From: Acephala macrosclerotiorum | Lineage: Eukaryota > Ascomycota > Leotiomycetes > Helotiales > Mollisiaceae | Length of the DNA stretch: 39,091 nucleotides | NCBI GenBank assembly: GCA_014904845.1 | Contig: MU119605.1 | Coordinates: forward strand, 1-39,091 | Direction of reading: 5' to 3' | Shown here: piece after piece, positions 21,990-33,240 of the stretch | Layout: the number at the start of each line of letters is the position of its first letter | Numbering within the stretch: position 1 is the first letter of the stretch | Notes under the pieces: model-generated | Seen by the model: only the letters and a program-made list of their open reading frames with translations | Databases searched by the model: none | Told to the model about the DNA's origin: nothing | Program-made: the position numbers and the translations under genes

Positions 21990-22789
21990 TTTTTAATTTT
22001 AATTTAATTATATTGTATTTTAAGACATTTGAAATATTTATTATAATTATAAACTGTTAATAAAATGGTTTTTTTTTTTCGTTTTAAAAGAAAAAAACCG
22101 TTTATTTATAAACGAAATATTAAATGTTTTTTTTTTCGTTATATATTTTATTTAATAAATCTCATAAAAACGTTTTTACAAAAAATTATAAAATTTTTAA
22201 TAAATTTTTTTTTAAAACGATTATAAAATATAATATTTTTATTAAATTAAAATTTTTATAATTTTAAAAAATATATATATTTTTTATTTTATTTTTATTT
22301 ATTAAACTTATCGAATTTATTTATATAATTTTATTATTATTATTTAATTTAAAATAAATATATTATTATAAATATAATACGTTTAAATAAAATATATAAT
22401 ATAATACGTTTAAATAAAATAATTATATTAATTTAATTTATAAATAAAAAATATAAAAATATAAAATATATTATATATTATAATATATAATATTAAAATT
22501 AAAATTAATTATAAAATATTTTTAATAATTTATTTATATTTATATTTTTTTAATTTTAATATTAATAATTAATATTTAAAAAAAATTATAATAATATAAA
22601 AAAATTTAATAATAAAATTTAATTAAAATTTAATTTATATTAAAAAAAAACTTTTTAAATTCTCGTTTTTATTTTTAATTATTATAATTTATTTAATTAA
22701 TTTAAGTTTAAAATTTATATCAAATTTTTTTTAATTATTATAATTAATCTAATTAAATTATAATATTATCAAGAAAATTTTTTATATGC
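21990..22789. repeat. AT-rich block 2, left arm
   Basis: An abrupt change to almost pure A/T at about 21990. Residual C is nearly confined to CpG. It contains an inverted copy of the R1 repeat at 22066-22195 and a local duplication of a segment with tacgtttaaataaaatata (about 22377-22430). No coding potential. Confidence 0.75.
22066..22195 (-). repeat. R1 repeat copy a (inverted)
   Basis: Read on the minus strand this gives the same series of words as the copies near 27.8 and 35.5 kb: a ttataatttttTgtaaaaac-like start, cgtttttatgagattta, aataaaatata, then an A/T run and a closing aaaacgaaaaa-like run. It is diverged but collinear over about 130 bp. It lies just inside the left edge of AT block 2. 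Confidence 0.6.
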
Positions 22790-23490
22790 TAATTAGTTGC
22801 TAATAGTGCCAGCGGCTTGCCAGTAGCGCGCGCTACGCAGTAATTGCATGTCCAAAACTTTGGCGCCCAATCAGCAGTCGATTGGCAAGTGGGTCCGGCC
22901 AATAAGAACACTAAAACTCTCGGCTTTCGGGCGGCTGCAGACGGCTGCGCGCGGCTCTTAGGCAGCCACACTTTAATCAATTGAGCCGCTCAGCCTCTAA
23001 GTGCCTCAATCTAAGCTCTTAATATCGAGCAGCGTAACTACTCGCATGCTGGACTAGCATTCCTACGCGCGTAAACTTTGCTTAAATCAATCGATTCTAC
23101 GATTAGATTTTAAGTAGCGTTGATATTTTCAATTTTTATTCTTATCCATTCTTTCGATATTTTCAATGATTGGTCGGATAAGGCGCGGCCGCTAGTTTGC
23201 ATGTAAGTCTTGGCGAAGAACACCAAAACTCTCACAGCTTCCAACTTTATAGTTTAATATCTCAATGCGCGCTTGATAGATTTGCTTGAAACTTTTATAA
23301 TAGATTCAATTAATATTATAAATTACAAGTTTCAAATATCTAAGCATTTAGCCTTAAGCTGGTACTATTAGCACCCGGCTGGCGCTATTAGCACTAAAGC
23401 AAAAATGACTGGTGGCGCTGGCAGCTAATTAGCGAGCCAATGGCACTAGTAGCGCACGTGCTTTTCGGCAAAACGGCTGGCAAAAAATAT
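22790..23490. mobile_element. Normal-composition patch inside AT block, probable unmutated insertion
   Basis: About 700 bp with clearly higher GC and no RIP signature, embedded in AT block 2. It has no long frame (best 63 codons, minus). It carries repeated short words. gctaatagtgccagc near the left end (about 22798) recurs inverted, with one mismatch each, as gctggtactattagc (about 23359) and gctggcgctattagc (about 23381). A related gctaattag word lies at both ends. Another word, agaacac followed by aaaactctc, occurs twice in direct order (about 22906 and 23218). Subterminal repeats of this kind suit a non-autonomous DNA transposon. I could not define clean termini. Confidence 0.45.
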
Positions 23491-24336
23491 TTTTCCCGAT
23501 GATAATTATTAAATAAAATTCGATATAATTATAAATTTAAATTATTTATAATAATTTATAATATATATTTCGAAATTAAATTAATCGTAAAATATTTTAT
23601 AAAAATATTTTAAATATAACGTAAATCGAAATTTAAATATTATATAAATTAAATTTTAATATTTTTTATTATTATATAAAAATATTATAAACGAATAAAT
23701 ATAATTATTTTAATATTTTTTTATTTAATTTTTTATTTTAAATTTTAATTATAATATTTATATAATTATTTTATATTAATAAATATTAAAATAATTATAT
23801 AATTTTTTAAAAAAAAAATTAAATATTAAATAAAATAATTTATATTAATTAAATCAATTATAATATTTTAATATAAAAAAAGAAAAATTTAAAATAAAAA
23901 TTTTAATATAAAATTTTAAAAATACGTTTTTATTTAAAATATTAAAATAATTAAATCGATTATAATAATTTAATATAAAAAACGAAAATTTTAAAAAAAA
24001 AAATTTAATAATATAAAATTTCGTAATAAATACGTTTTTATTTAAAATATAATAATTAATTTATTTTTATATTTTCGATTATTTTAATTATATAATTATA
24101 TTAATTATATTAATATACGAATTAAAATTTTAAAAATCGATTATAATTTTTTTTAATAAAATTATAAAATTAATTAATTATATTCGAATAATAATTTTTT
24201 TTTTATAAATTCGAATAATAATTATTATAATACGAATAATTAATTAAATTTCGAAATAATTTAATTATTTGTCGTTATTAAATTTTATAATCGATATAAT
24301 TATTTTTCGATATTAAATTTTTTGATCGAGTTTTTA

Positions 24337-24450
24337 ATTTTTTTTAATAAATTTTTTTTAATAAATTTTTTTTAATAAATTTTTTTTAATAAATTTTTTT
24401 TAATAAATTTTTTTTAATAAATTTTTTTTAATAAATTTTTTTTAATAATA
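24337..24450. repeat. 14-bp tandem array, about 8 copies
   Basis: The unit aataaatttttttt is repeated head to tail about eight times with no or nearly no variation. Its regularity inside otherwise diverged A/T sequence suggests expansion after the surrounding RIP mutation. Confidence 0.85.
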
Positions 24451-25020
24451 AATTTTTTATTGATTTTTATTAATAAATTTAATATTATTCGAATATATTT
24501 TTATTTATTTAATTATATTTAATTTTTAATAAAAATAAAAAATTTAATTAAAATTTTTTTTAATAAATTTTTTAATTCGTAAAATATTACGAATTGAAAT
24601 TACGAAATTTATATTTAATTTAAATTCGATTTAAAATATTTCAAGTAATTTTTATAATTTTTAATTATATTAATTATATAAAATATTTTTACGTATTTCA
24701 AATTATAATTTTTTTTATTATTATATTAAAATATTTAAATATTAAAATAATTACATAATTTTTAAATTTTTTTTTAAAATTATATATTAAATAAAATAAT
24801 TTAAATTAATAAAATCGATCGTAATAATTAAATATAAAAATGAAAATTTTAAAAAAAAAAATTTTAATAATATAAATTTTATAATAAATATATTTTTATT
24901 TTAAATATTAAAAAATTTATTAATTTATAAATTTTTATTTTAATAATTATATTAATTTTATATATTTATAAAACGTTTAAAATAAAAAAATTTAATTTAT
25001 AATTTAAAAAAAAACTTTTT

Positions 25021-25165
25021 TATTAAAATTAAAAATTTTATAATTTTTTGTAAAAATATTTTTATGAAATTTATAAAATAAAATATACGTCGAATAAAAT
25101 AAATTTTTATTTATTATTAATTTGTTTAATAAATTATCGAACGAGTTTTTTTTTAAAATAATTTT
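25021..25165 (+). repeat. R1 repeat copy b
   Basis: Collinear with copies d and e: ttataattttttgtaaaaat, tatgaaatttataaaata, aatatacgtcgaataaaat, ttattattaatttg and ttatcgaacgagtttttt occur in the same order. Confidence 0.6.
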
Positions 25166-27149
25166 TTTTTTTTATAAATTGTTTAATTATTATAATTTTT
25201 TTTATTATAATAATATTATTTTATTATTAATTTAAAAATTAATATTTAATTATTATTATTTATTTAATTATTATTATTTATTTAATTATTATTATTTTTT
25301 TTATTATTATAAAAAATTTAATATATAATATTAAATTAATAATTAATTTAATTTTTTTTTAATAAATTATAAATTTAATTTTTATATAAAATTATTTTTA
25401 TTGTATTTTTTATTAATTATTTTTATTCAATTTAAATAAAATATAATTAATATAAAAAAAATTTAAAAACAATAATATTAAAAAAAATTTATTATTAAAA
25501 ATTAATATAAATATAATAATTTTAAAATTTTTTTTTTAAAAATTATTTAATTTTATTACGCGTTTATTACGAGAAATTTTTTATATTTACGTACTACGTA
25601 CGTAATTTCTGTTTATATATAATCGAACTCTTTATTTATAGATTATTATTTCAATGAATATTTATATTATATATATTTATTTACTTTCGTAATAACGTTT
25701 TTATATTTTTATTTTTATTAAATATAAAAATATTATTAATTAATAAATAAATTTCAATTTATAAAAATATTAAAATTTTCGTTTTTTAAACGATTATAAA
25801 CGATTATACGTAATATTTATATAATTATTAATTTATATATAAATTTTAATAAAAAATATTAAAATTTAATAATTTTTAATTTTATAATTTAATATTTTAA
25901 TAAAATTATTTAAAAACTTTATAATAAATTAAATAAATTTTATAAATTTTAAATTTTAAATATTTAAATATTTAATTTTAAATTAATATTATTAATATAC
26001 GTATTTTTTAATATTAAAAATAATAATAAACGAAAATTATTTTTAAAAAATTATTTATTAATTTTTTTTAAATATTTATTTATTTTAAAAATTAATATAT
26101 TTTTTTTTTATATACGTAATATTAATATTTTTAATAATAAACGATTTTATTTAAATTTTATCGAAATATTTAAATTTAATAATTTGATTAATTTATTAAT
26201 AAAAATAATTACATAATAATTTCGAATTAATATATAATCGATTTAATAAAAAATATTAAAATTTCGATTTACGTATAATTATATTACGTTTATTATTATA
26301 ATATATTAATTAATTCAAATTATATAAAATTAATAAATAAATTAAACTTTATTAAATATTATTAAATTTCAAACTTTAAACGATTTTATTAATTCGTTAT
26401 TACGTAAATCAATAAAATATAATCGTATTTTATAAAAATAATAATTATAAAATTATTTAAATACGTTTTTATTTTAAATACTAAAATCGATAATCGTTTT
26501 ATTTAATTTTTAAAAATTTTTAAATACGTTTTTATTTTAAATATTAAAATATTTATTTATTTAAATATTAAATATTTTTATAATTATATAATTTTTAAAA
26601 TTATATATTAAATAAAATAATTTATATTAATTAAATCGATCGTAATATTTTAATATAAAAAAAAATTAAAATTTTTTTTTTAATATAAAACTTTATAATA
26701 AATACGTTTATATTTAAAGTATTAAAATATTTAAATATTAAAATAATTATATAATTTTTAAAAAAAATTTTAAAAAATCTTTTTTTAATAAATATAATCG
26801 TAATATTTTTTTATAATCTATAAAATTAATCGTAGAAATTTAATATAAAAAACGAAATTTTTTTAAAAAAAATTTAATATTATTTTTTTATTATAAAATT
26901 TTATTAAAAATATATTTTTATTTTAAATATTAAAATATTTAAATACTGGAATTATTTTATGATTATATAATTCTCGAGAAATTTTAAAAAGTTTTTTTTT
27001 TTTTTTTTTAAATATATACTAAAAAAAATTTAAATTAATTAAATCGCTTACAATAATTTAATATAAAAAACGAGAATTTTAAAAAAAAAAAATTTAAAAA
27101 TTTTTTTTAATATAAAACTTTATTAAAAATGCGTTTTTATTTTAAATAA

Positions 27150-27245
27150 ATTATTAAAATTGAAAACTTTATAATTTTTCGTAAAAACGTTTTTACGAGA
27201 TTTACGAAATAAAATATATTAATAAACGAAATTTTTTTTCAAAAT
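27150..27245 (+). repeat. R1 repeat copy c (3' truncated)
   Basis: Shares gaaaactttataatttttcg, taaaaacgtttttacgagat and ttacgaaataaaatatat with copies d and e but lacks the gagtttaacgagtcgtcg part. Confidence 0.55.
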
Positions 27246-27794
27246 GAAAAATATATTTTAATAAATATTATAATTTATTTAATTATTTAAATTAAAAATA
27301 ATTAATAAAAAAATAATTATATATTTTAATAATAATATTAATAATTAATTAAATTATAAAAAATATTATAAATAATTATTATATATAATTATAAATTTTT
27401 TTAAAATATTTAAAATAAAAATATAATTAATAAAAACGTAATTTATAAATATAAAAATGAAAATAAATAAAAATACGTTTATAAAATATAAATTAAATAT
27501 TATTTAATTAAAAAATAAAACGAAAATATATTTATAATATATTAATTAAATTAAAATTTAATTAAATATTTTTAAATTTTAAATTTTAAACGATTTTATT
27601 AATTCGTTATTATAAAAATTAATAAAATATAATTATATATTAAATCGATCGTAATAATTTTATATAAAAAACGAAAATTTTTTAAAAAAAATTTTTTAAT
27701 AATATAAAATTTCGTAAATACGTTTTTATTTTAAATATTTATAAAACGTTCAAATTAAAAACTTTTAATTTAAAATTTAAAATAAAAATATATT

Positions 27795-27955
27795 AATAAA
27801 ATCGAAAACTTTGTAATTTTTCGTAAAAGCGTTTTTACGAGATTTATAAAATAAAATATACGTCAAATAAAAAAAAACTTATTTATTATTAGCGAGTTTA
27901 ACGAGTCGTCGAACGGGTTTTTTTTTTTTCGAAACGAGAGAAACATTTTTATTTT
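27795..27955 (+). repeat. R1 repeat copy d
   Basis: One of the two best-preserved copies: tttttcgtaaaagcgttttt, acgagatttataaaataaaa, tatacgtc, attattagcgagtttaacga, gtcgtcgaacgggttttttt and cgaaacgagagaaacatttt. It lies immediately inside the right edge of AT block 2 and is inverted relative to copy a at the left edge. Confidence 0.7.
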
Positions 27956-28012
27956 AAAAATAAAATAATTTTTGAGAGAAAATTTTTTTTTTTTTTTAAC
28001 CTGAGTATAAAA

Positions 28013-29330
28013 TTAAATATTTTCTGTTTCGATGTCATAAGCCAGCGGCCCTTGCCCCAAACCCAGTTGATCTAGGTGGCATGTTTGATAAATCCATGAT
28101 GCTCCGGAAACCATCACCTCGTTCACCCGCAAACGCCAATGACTTGTGTTCTTGCGCACCGCTCCATTTCGTTCGGCAGTCTTGAACATCTCATTCACCC
28201 GCGGCCTTCTTTTCTCTTCGTATATCCCGAAAACCTCCTCGAGCGAGTGTTCAGGCTTTGAAAGAAGTCTAGAGAGCAAGAATACGTCTTCAAGTGCCAT
28301 TGAGACCCCTTGGCTGGCATGAGGGGGCATAGCATGAGCAGCATCGCCAATCAGAAGACAACGACCGCGTGACCATCTTCCGCCCAGTGGAAGCTTGAAG
28401 ATGGGGTAGAATTTGACTGCTTGCGTCTCGTTGACAACATGCCTCAGCATGCCACCCCAGTCTCCTTGAACCTCTTCTAAGAAGCCGTGCATGGTAGCCT
28501 TGAACTCGTCGACTTCTTTCTTGCCATGTTCCTCCCACCCATCCCGGGTGTCACCTGAATCGGGAATGGCAACTTCACGAGAAAAGAACCAGTAGATAGA
28601 GTCGCCAGAACTGGTACAGGGAGTAAGCGCAAGGAGCCCACTCGTAGTGACAGTGGCGTTGAGGCCCGTGAGAGATGCCGCAGAAGGGGGTAGCTGTGAT
28701 GTAGGAACGATAGAGAACACGTTGGAAATGCCCGAATACTCGGGATCAATCTCCGGGTCGATGTACGTCTTTCGAACCATAGAATGAATACCATCGCAAC
28801 CGATGAGGAAGTCTGCCGTGTCAATAGTTCCGTCGGAAAAAGTAACAGTGACCCCATCGCTCTCCTCGATCGCCACCACTCGCTTCCCGTAATGGACGGG
28901 AATGCCAGCATTCTTAGTCACGTTGAGCAGGACGTCCATCAGATCAGCCCTTTTTACCCTCATGTAGCCGAATCCAGTCTTCTCCTTACTCCACGCTGCC
29001 ATATCCATCTTCCCGATCACATGGCCCTTGACTGAGTGTACGATGAGCTCAGAGCCCGTTGAAGCTCGGGCCAAGAGATCTTCGTGGAGCCCGAGACGCT
29101 GGAGAAGCCTTGATCCATTCGACGGGATACCTAAAGCTCCGCCGAGAGGGGTAGGCCCCGGATGAATGTCGTAGAGAGTTGGCGATATGTTGTTGCTCTG
29201 ATAGAGATGCAAGGCTGCTGAGAGGCCAGCTGGCCCAGCTCCGATGATGAGTACCTAGGCTAGGTTAGAAGAACCCCCAAAATCATGTCGCTATACGACG
29301 AGCGATAATTACCTTGTTGACTTTAGACAT
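28013..29330 (-). CDS. FAD-dependent aromatic-hydroxylase-type monooxygenase (PF01494-like)
   Basis: Two exons, 29330-29313 (18 nt, MSKVNK) and 29254-28013, around a 58 nt intron (gtaatt...cctag, phase 0); 419 aa, typical for the salicylate-hydroxylase-like group. The splice places the dinucleotide fold first: GAGPAG at 11-16. The DG motif is at 160-161 (LIGCDGIHSMVRK) and the GD motif at 309-310 (CLLIGDAAHAMPPHASQG), with MALEDVFLL following. Together these mark a class A flavoprotein using NAD(P)H and O2 to hydroxylate or epoxidise a substrate. The substrate cannot be told from sequence. No targeting signal is visible, so it is probably cytosolic. No stop or frameshift occurs, although AT block 2 begins a few tens of bases beyond the stop codon. 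The nearest assigned gene is a Zn2Cys6 regulator on the same strand, suggesting a small co-regulated locus. Confidence 0.93.
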
Positions 29331-30021
29331 TGCTTATGGTTGCCTATGTTCGAATGGTGAGAACACAGTAGTGGACCGTCATGGGATTTAGATATAGTTG
29401 TCAATGTCGAGATTTTAGAATATCGTTCAAGAATGGAAGGAAAAGAAGAATACTGCATTTTATTCATTCTCAAACCTCACATATGACCATCGCGTCTCAG
29501 TACTAGCGTTCGGCATTCACGAATCGTGTAAGCACTAGGAAATTGTATTCGAGACTTCGAACCCGAGCTCCTTGTGACGAGTCTCGCGTGTGAAATAAGC
29601 GAAGTACCGAACCATCGGCTCTGTTACATACAGCCTCGGAAATTCTAACTGCACCTGCCGAGTTACCCACAGGGCTTCATGCCTCCATAAAGTATGGTTC
29701 GAGGGTGTCTCGGGAGCTTCATCGGAAACTTTTACGGACTGCCACGGACTGCCAAAGACTGTCATGCAAGGGCACAGGTGGAATTGAGCACCGTCTCTGA
29801 GCAATGTGCCATGTGTCAGCATACACATCGGGAGGTGCTATCGCAAGCTCGAGAACCTGCCGAGTTGCTTTTAAACTGCCCTAGTAGAATTGCGGCGATT
29901 CGCTTGTACTCGGTGATGTCTCAAGGGGACCAAAGCTTACTTGGACCGGGAGCAACGGGTCTCACTCTTCACTTGCTAGTAAACCCAACTCAATTCAATC
30001 TGGTCACTTGAACCTCTATGA
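29331..30021. other. Upstream region of the FAD monooxygenase
   Basis: About 0.7 kb, presumably holding the monooxygenase promoter. A 97-codon minus-strand frame at 29535-29828 (C-terminal part FPRLYVTEPMVRYFAYFTR) looks mildly protein-like, but I recognise no family and see no upstream exon. It may be a gene remnant or chance. Nothing else is seen. Confidence 0.35.
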
Positions 30022-30366
30022 CTAGTTAAAGTTCGCTGGAACCTTTTGAACGGTGGTATCCAGGGAAGATAAAGTGTCGAAGCGCTCCAGCATATTGCAG
30101 ACATCGGGGGCTAGCAAATTCAGCACCGCAAAAATAGAATCGTGACAACATGCTTCAACAAACCCGAGAAAATCTCTAGCTTTGTCACCAATAGAAACGT
30201 TGGTCTTGAACCGCTCCTGGTCTCCAAAATCAGCTTGAATGAGGATCAGTGCTACGAGAATAGTCGAAGAGGCATGATAGCATATCGTCATAGGGAGAAG
30301 AGGAAATAGGATCTTCAATTCTAGGCTGGACGCCTCATCCATGAAATCTAGGCAGGTATGTACCAA
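30022..30366 (-). CDS. Hypothetical ORF, possible gene remnant after the transcription factor
   Basis: A minus-strand frame of 114 codons begins about 30 bp beyond the transcription factor stop codon and ends at 30022. Its sequence looks protein-like rather than random: a hydrophobic helix-like centre (LFPLLPMTICYHASSTILVA) followed by a charged part and LGFVEACC. I do not recognise the family. It is too short for a complete enzyme and lacks a good independent start (the first codon may be non-ATG). It could be the C-terminal end of a displaced regulator gene, or a downstream exon of an alternative transcript of the neighbouring transcription factor. Confidence 0.35.
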   Translation of the reverse strand: MVHTCLDFMDEASSLELKILFPLLPMTICYHASSTILVALILIQADFGDQERFKTNVSIGDKARDFLGFVEACCHDSIFAVLNLLAPDVCNMLERFDTLSSLDTTVQKVPANFN

Positions 30367-30396
30367 GTCCCTTGGCTAGATCATCTTCCGAAATTC

Positions 30397-33062
30397 TTAT
30401 GATCCGTCCGCTTGCATTTGACCGTGGCACATCCAATTCATGGAATTCCCATAATCAATAGCAGCAATGTTATCAAAGAAGCCCATAATATCAATACTGT
30501 TTGACAGCCCCTCGGCCACAGAGAACGGTACATCAGTGGCAGCATAAGCAAGACTATCCATAGTCAAAGGGTTTGCAAGAGTCTCATCGTCGTAGTTGTA
30601 TAACTATAAGAATTGGATGGATCAGACTCTTCATTCTCTGACTAGGAGGGAAAGATGGCCACGAGGGCATTATGTATGGGTGACTCACAGGGACTGACAA
30701 AGGAGGAGTCTGAGGGCCTGAGTTGACCACATCTGATTGCCTGGATGATTGATTCATGTCCGTGACTCGAGCCGCATCAACGTTGGGTTCTGAATTAAAG
30801 TCTTGGACATACTGCCGTGCGATATGGGCAAAGTCGGAAAGAAGAGAGCTTGGTAAGGACCCGCCGGAGGCATGCTCCAGACGGCAAAAATAGCCGGCTG
30901 CAACGCCTAAAAGAATAAGATTGCTCTGGGTTTGGGGATGGGTCGGATTGTGCACGACAAAATCAAACAGGATAAATAGAGCAGAAAGAGGCATGGACCC
31001 CAAAACCCTGGGCCCATTAGCGCCATACTTACCAAGAAAACAAGAAATGAGACTCACCAGATTGGGACGTGGGCTTCCATATCGATGTGTCGCGTTAATT
31101 CGATTATTACACGAGCGGCATCTAAAAGAGCCTCATTGCTTTTCGTTCTTTGGTCTGAGGTGCTGCCGGCTACGCCGTGAATGCAGATCCGAGATAAAGC
31201 GATCACGACACTGTAATAGTGATACTGTACCCTCAGCAACACAGCTACGGATGAAGGATCCGAATAGTGCCGTGGCCGGAACGGCTCACCTGGCCGAAAT
31301 CCCTCCGGTATGGATAGCCTCCATGCCTCAAGATCGTCGTTCACAGAATCAAGAGCTTTATGGAATGACTCAGTTGAGTTAAGAGTAGCGCTGATCGAGA
31401 AAAGAAGTTCATATGCTCTCGATGTGAGTCGACTGAAGCGAGCCATTGCAAAAAACCAGTCGAACCCTTGGAAAATTGAATCGGGAGCCTCAGGGATAGG
31501 GGAACCGATGTCATAGTCGATAATGATCTTATGAAATCAGCGCCATCCGTTTTTTTCCTGCTAGGGTGAGAGGACTCACAGAAGATCTACCGCAGGCGAA
31601 AGAAGCTAGCTTCTCAAGAATGTAAATGACCCAGAAGGTTCGATGACAACTATCCTCACCTTTCCCCGGGCATGTCGCCTTGTTGAAACCTAGCGTCTGG
31701 GCCATTCTAGCCGCCTCCGTTGCTAGCATGCTTCCAATCTGAAGACAGGATGAATTATGCGCGAATATAGCCTGCGCGAAAAGATCCCGGTCAGGTCAAT
31801 TGCGATCTAGATAGTATAAACATACCATTGCGGTGATAGCCTTTGCGGTCAGCCATAAAGCAAATACGATTATTTGGGTAAAGTTACCTGCACATTCACA
31901 AGTGCTTCTTTGGGGACCAAGATATCCGAAAGTAGCCCAAGAGAAGTTTGAAACAGCTTCCATGCCATTCCTTTTCCAGGATCGAATGCCCCACCATCTT
32001 GGTACTGGCATCCGAGTGCGAGCACGGAGTGATAGAGCGCCGAAAAAGGCGGACTTCCCTCTAAAAAGCCGATCTGGTCTGCGTTGCTGGCTTTCTCTTC
32101 AAAATCTTCTCTGTCTAGAAAGGGGTACAGAGGGTGAACATGAACAAAATACGCTGCATGGGACGTCAGCGGCTACGGAATGACGCTTCAAGAGATTTTC
32201 TCCATTCTTACCCTTTATATATGATTTGGTAGAATCTGCAGAGACTTTCAGATGAGGGGTTGGGCCACTGAATTTGATCACCGAGCCAGAAGATTGGATA
32301 TTGAGATTCATTCGCGAGCTTATGGCGGCAGCGAGTGTGTCAATATGATCCTTGAGCTTCGTATGGCCGAGGCGATTCGATATGGATGTAATTCTCTTCT
32401 CGGAGAAGAATGCCACCCCCGAACTTCCAACTGAGCTAGCTTTAGTGCAACACCTTGGCGCTTGAATGGATGTGAAGCATACCGTAATAGTCGTGAGCCT
32501 ATGTGGGAGTTAGTGACTGCTAACAATTTCTAGGCTGGGCCCCTTTCTGACCTTCAATACTGATTCCCCATTTCGGCGTCTGCCACTTGTATTCCTGACT
32601 TCCAGTACATGGTCGACGTATAATCTCGGAGGCGTTCCGCGCTCTTGTTGCGCAGGCGGCTCCTTGGCTTCAACCGCCGATATATGTGCGCTCCCGCTAG
32701 ATGGTAAATTCTGCGTGTATTCGGTGCTTTCCAACCGTGCTGAACAGGTATTTATCGTGCTGCCCAGTCTTTGCCGCGCTTTCCTGCTCTTGACGCTGAA
32801 ATGGCATGGGACCCCACGTTTCTGGCGTGCTAAGTTCAGCATATCGTATCTTCACCGTGCCAGATGCATAGGATGATGGGATGAAGTGGGTCTCACCGTA
32901 CAGACCATGCAGGGCTGGGAATTGCGGTTGTCTGCTTCTAGATGAGGATTAACAACCGCAGACCAGTAGAGAGTGAACGGAGGGATCGCAAAACCTACTC
33001 ACACAACGCACCTTGCGCGCTTTGCAGTCATCGCAGGTGTTAGAAGTCTTTGGGTGGAGCAT
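30397..33062 (-). CDS. Zn2Cys6 fungal transcription factor with middle homology region
   Basis: Eleven exons: 33062-32999, 32937-32897, 32821-32552, 32498-32483 (16 nt), 32430-32212, 32153-31888, 31840-31826 (15 nt), 31771-31580, 31527-31058, 31007-30689 and 30603-30397. All introns are GT-AG, 47-85 nt, and the frame closes at 692 aa. The N-terminal Zn2Cys6 cluster is complete: CDDCKARKVRC then PCMVCTKRGVPC, Cys at 10, 13, 20, 31, 34, 41. A basic linker follows, then HDYYVGSSGVAFFSEKR, VHPLYPFLDREDF (start of the regulatory domain, about residue 208), the five-residue exon AITAM, SMLATEAARMAQTLGF and DYDIGSP. The acidic/aromatic C-terminus fits an activation region. It is a nuclear DNA-binding regulator, probably of a pathway gene such as the adjacent monooxygenase; this is inferred from position. 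Intron 1 could instead use the gtgagt donor 4 nt earlier, but then the frame fails. No lesion seen. Confidence 0.92.
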
Positions 33063-33240
33063 TTCAAGCTAGGTACTTCATTCATTGAGGCATGAACATA
33101 GGTGAATTGAGAGGTATGTTCAATTGAGGTTGAACTCCGTAGACACCCCGGTCGGAGGTGTCCTGAAACTACTTAAACTTAAATTGTAGTACTATTAGTA
33201 GGTTCTGTGCGCACCGATTAAAAATACTTGTAAAATATAG
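33063..33240. promoter_or_regulatory. Short upstream region of the transcription factor, bounded by AT block 3
   Basis: Only about 180 bp of normal sequence lies between the transcription factor ATG and AT block 3. The promoter must therefore be short or extend into the RIP-degraded DNA. No specific element was recognised. Confidence 0.4.

Larger units (their letters stand above)
23491..27990. repeat. AT-rich block 2, right arm, CpG-only residual cytosines
   Basis: Almost pure A/T in which the remaining C residues are nearly all followed by G. A module (aaataaaataattt, taaatcgatcgtaataattt, ataaaaaacgaaaatttt, ataaatacgtttttatttt) recurs at about 23821, 23930, 24781, 26601, 27041 and 27631, so the block is built from repeated, nested copies of one family. 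R1 copies b, c and d lie within it, as does a 14-bp tandem array. It ends at about 27990, a few tens of bases from the FAD monooxygenase stop codon. No coding potential. Confidence 0.75.

Noticed and set aside
24337..24450. CRISPR-like array
   Set aside because: Head-to-tail 14-bp repeats without spacers in a eukaryotic genome; a simple tandem repeat.
30921..31382. 153-codon plus-strand frame
   Set aside because: Antisense to transcription factor exons 9 and 10, and crosses their splice sites.
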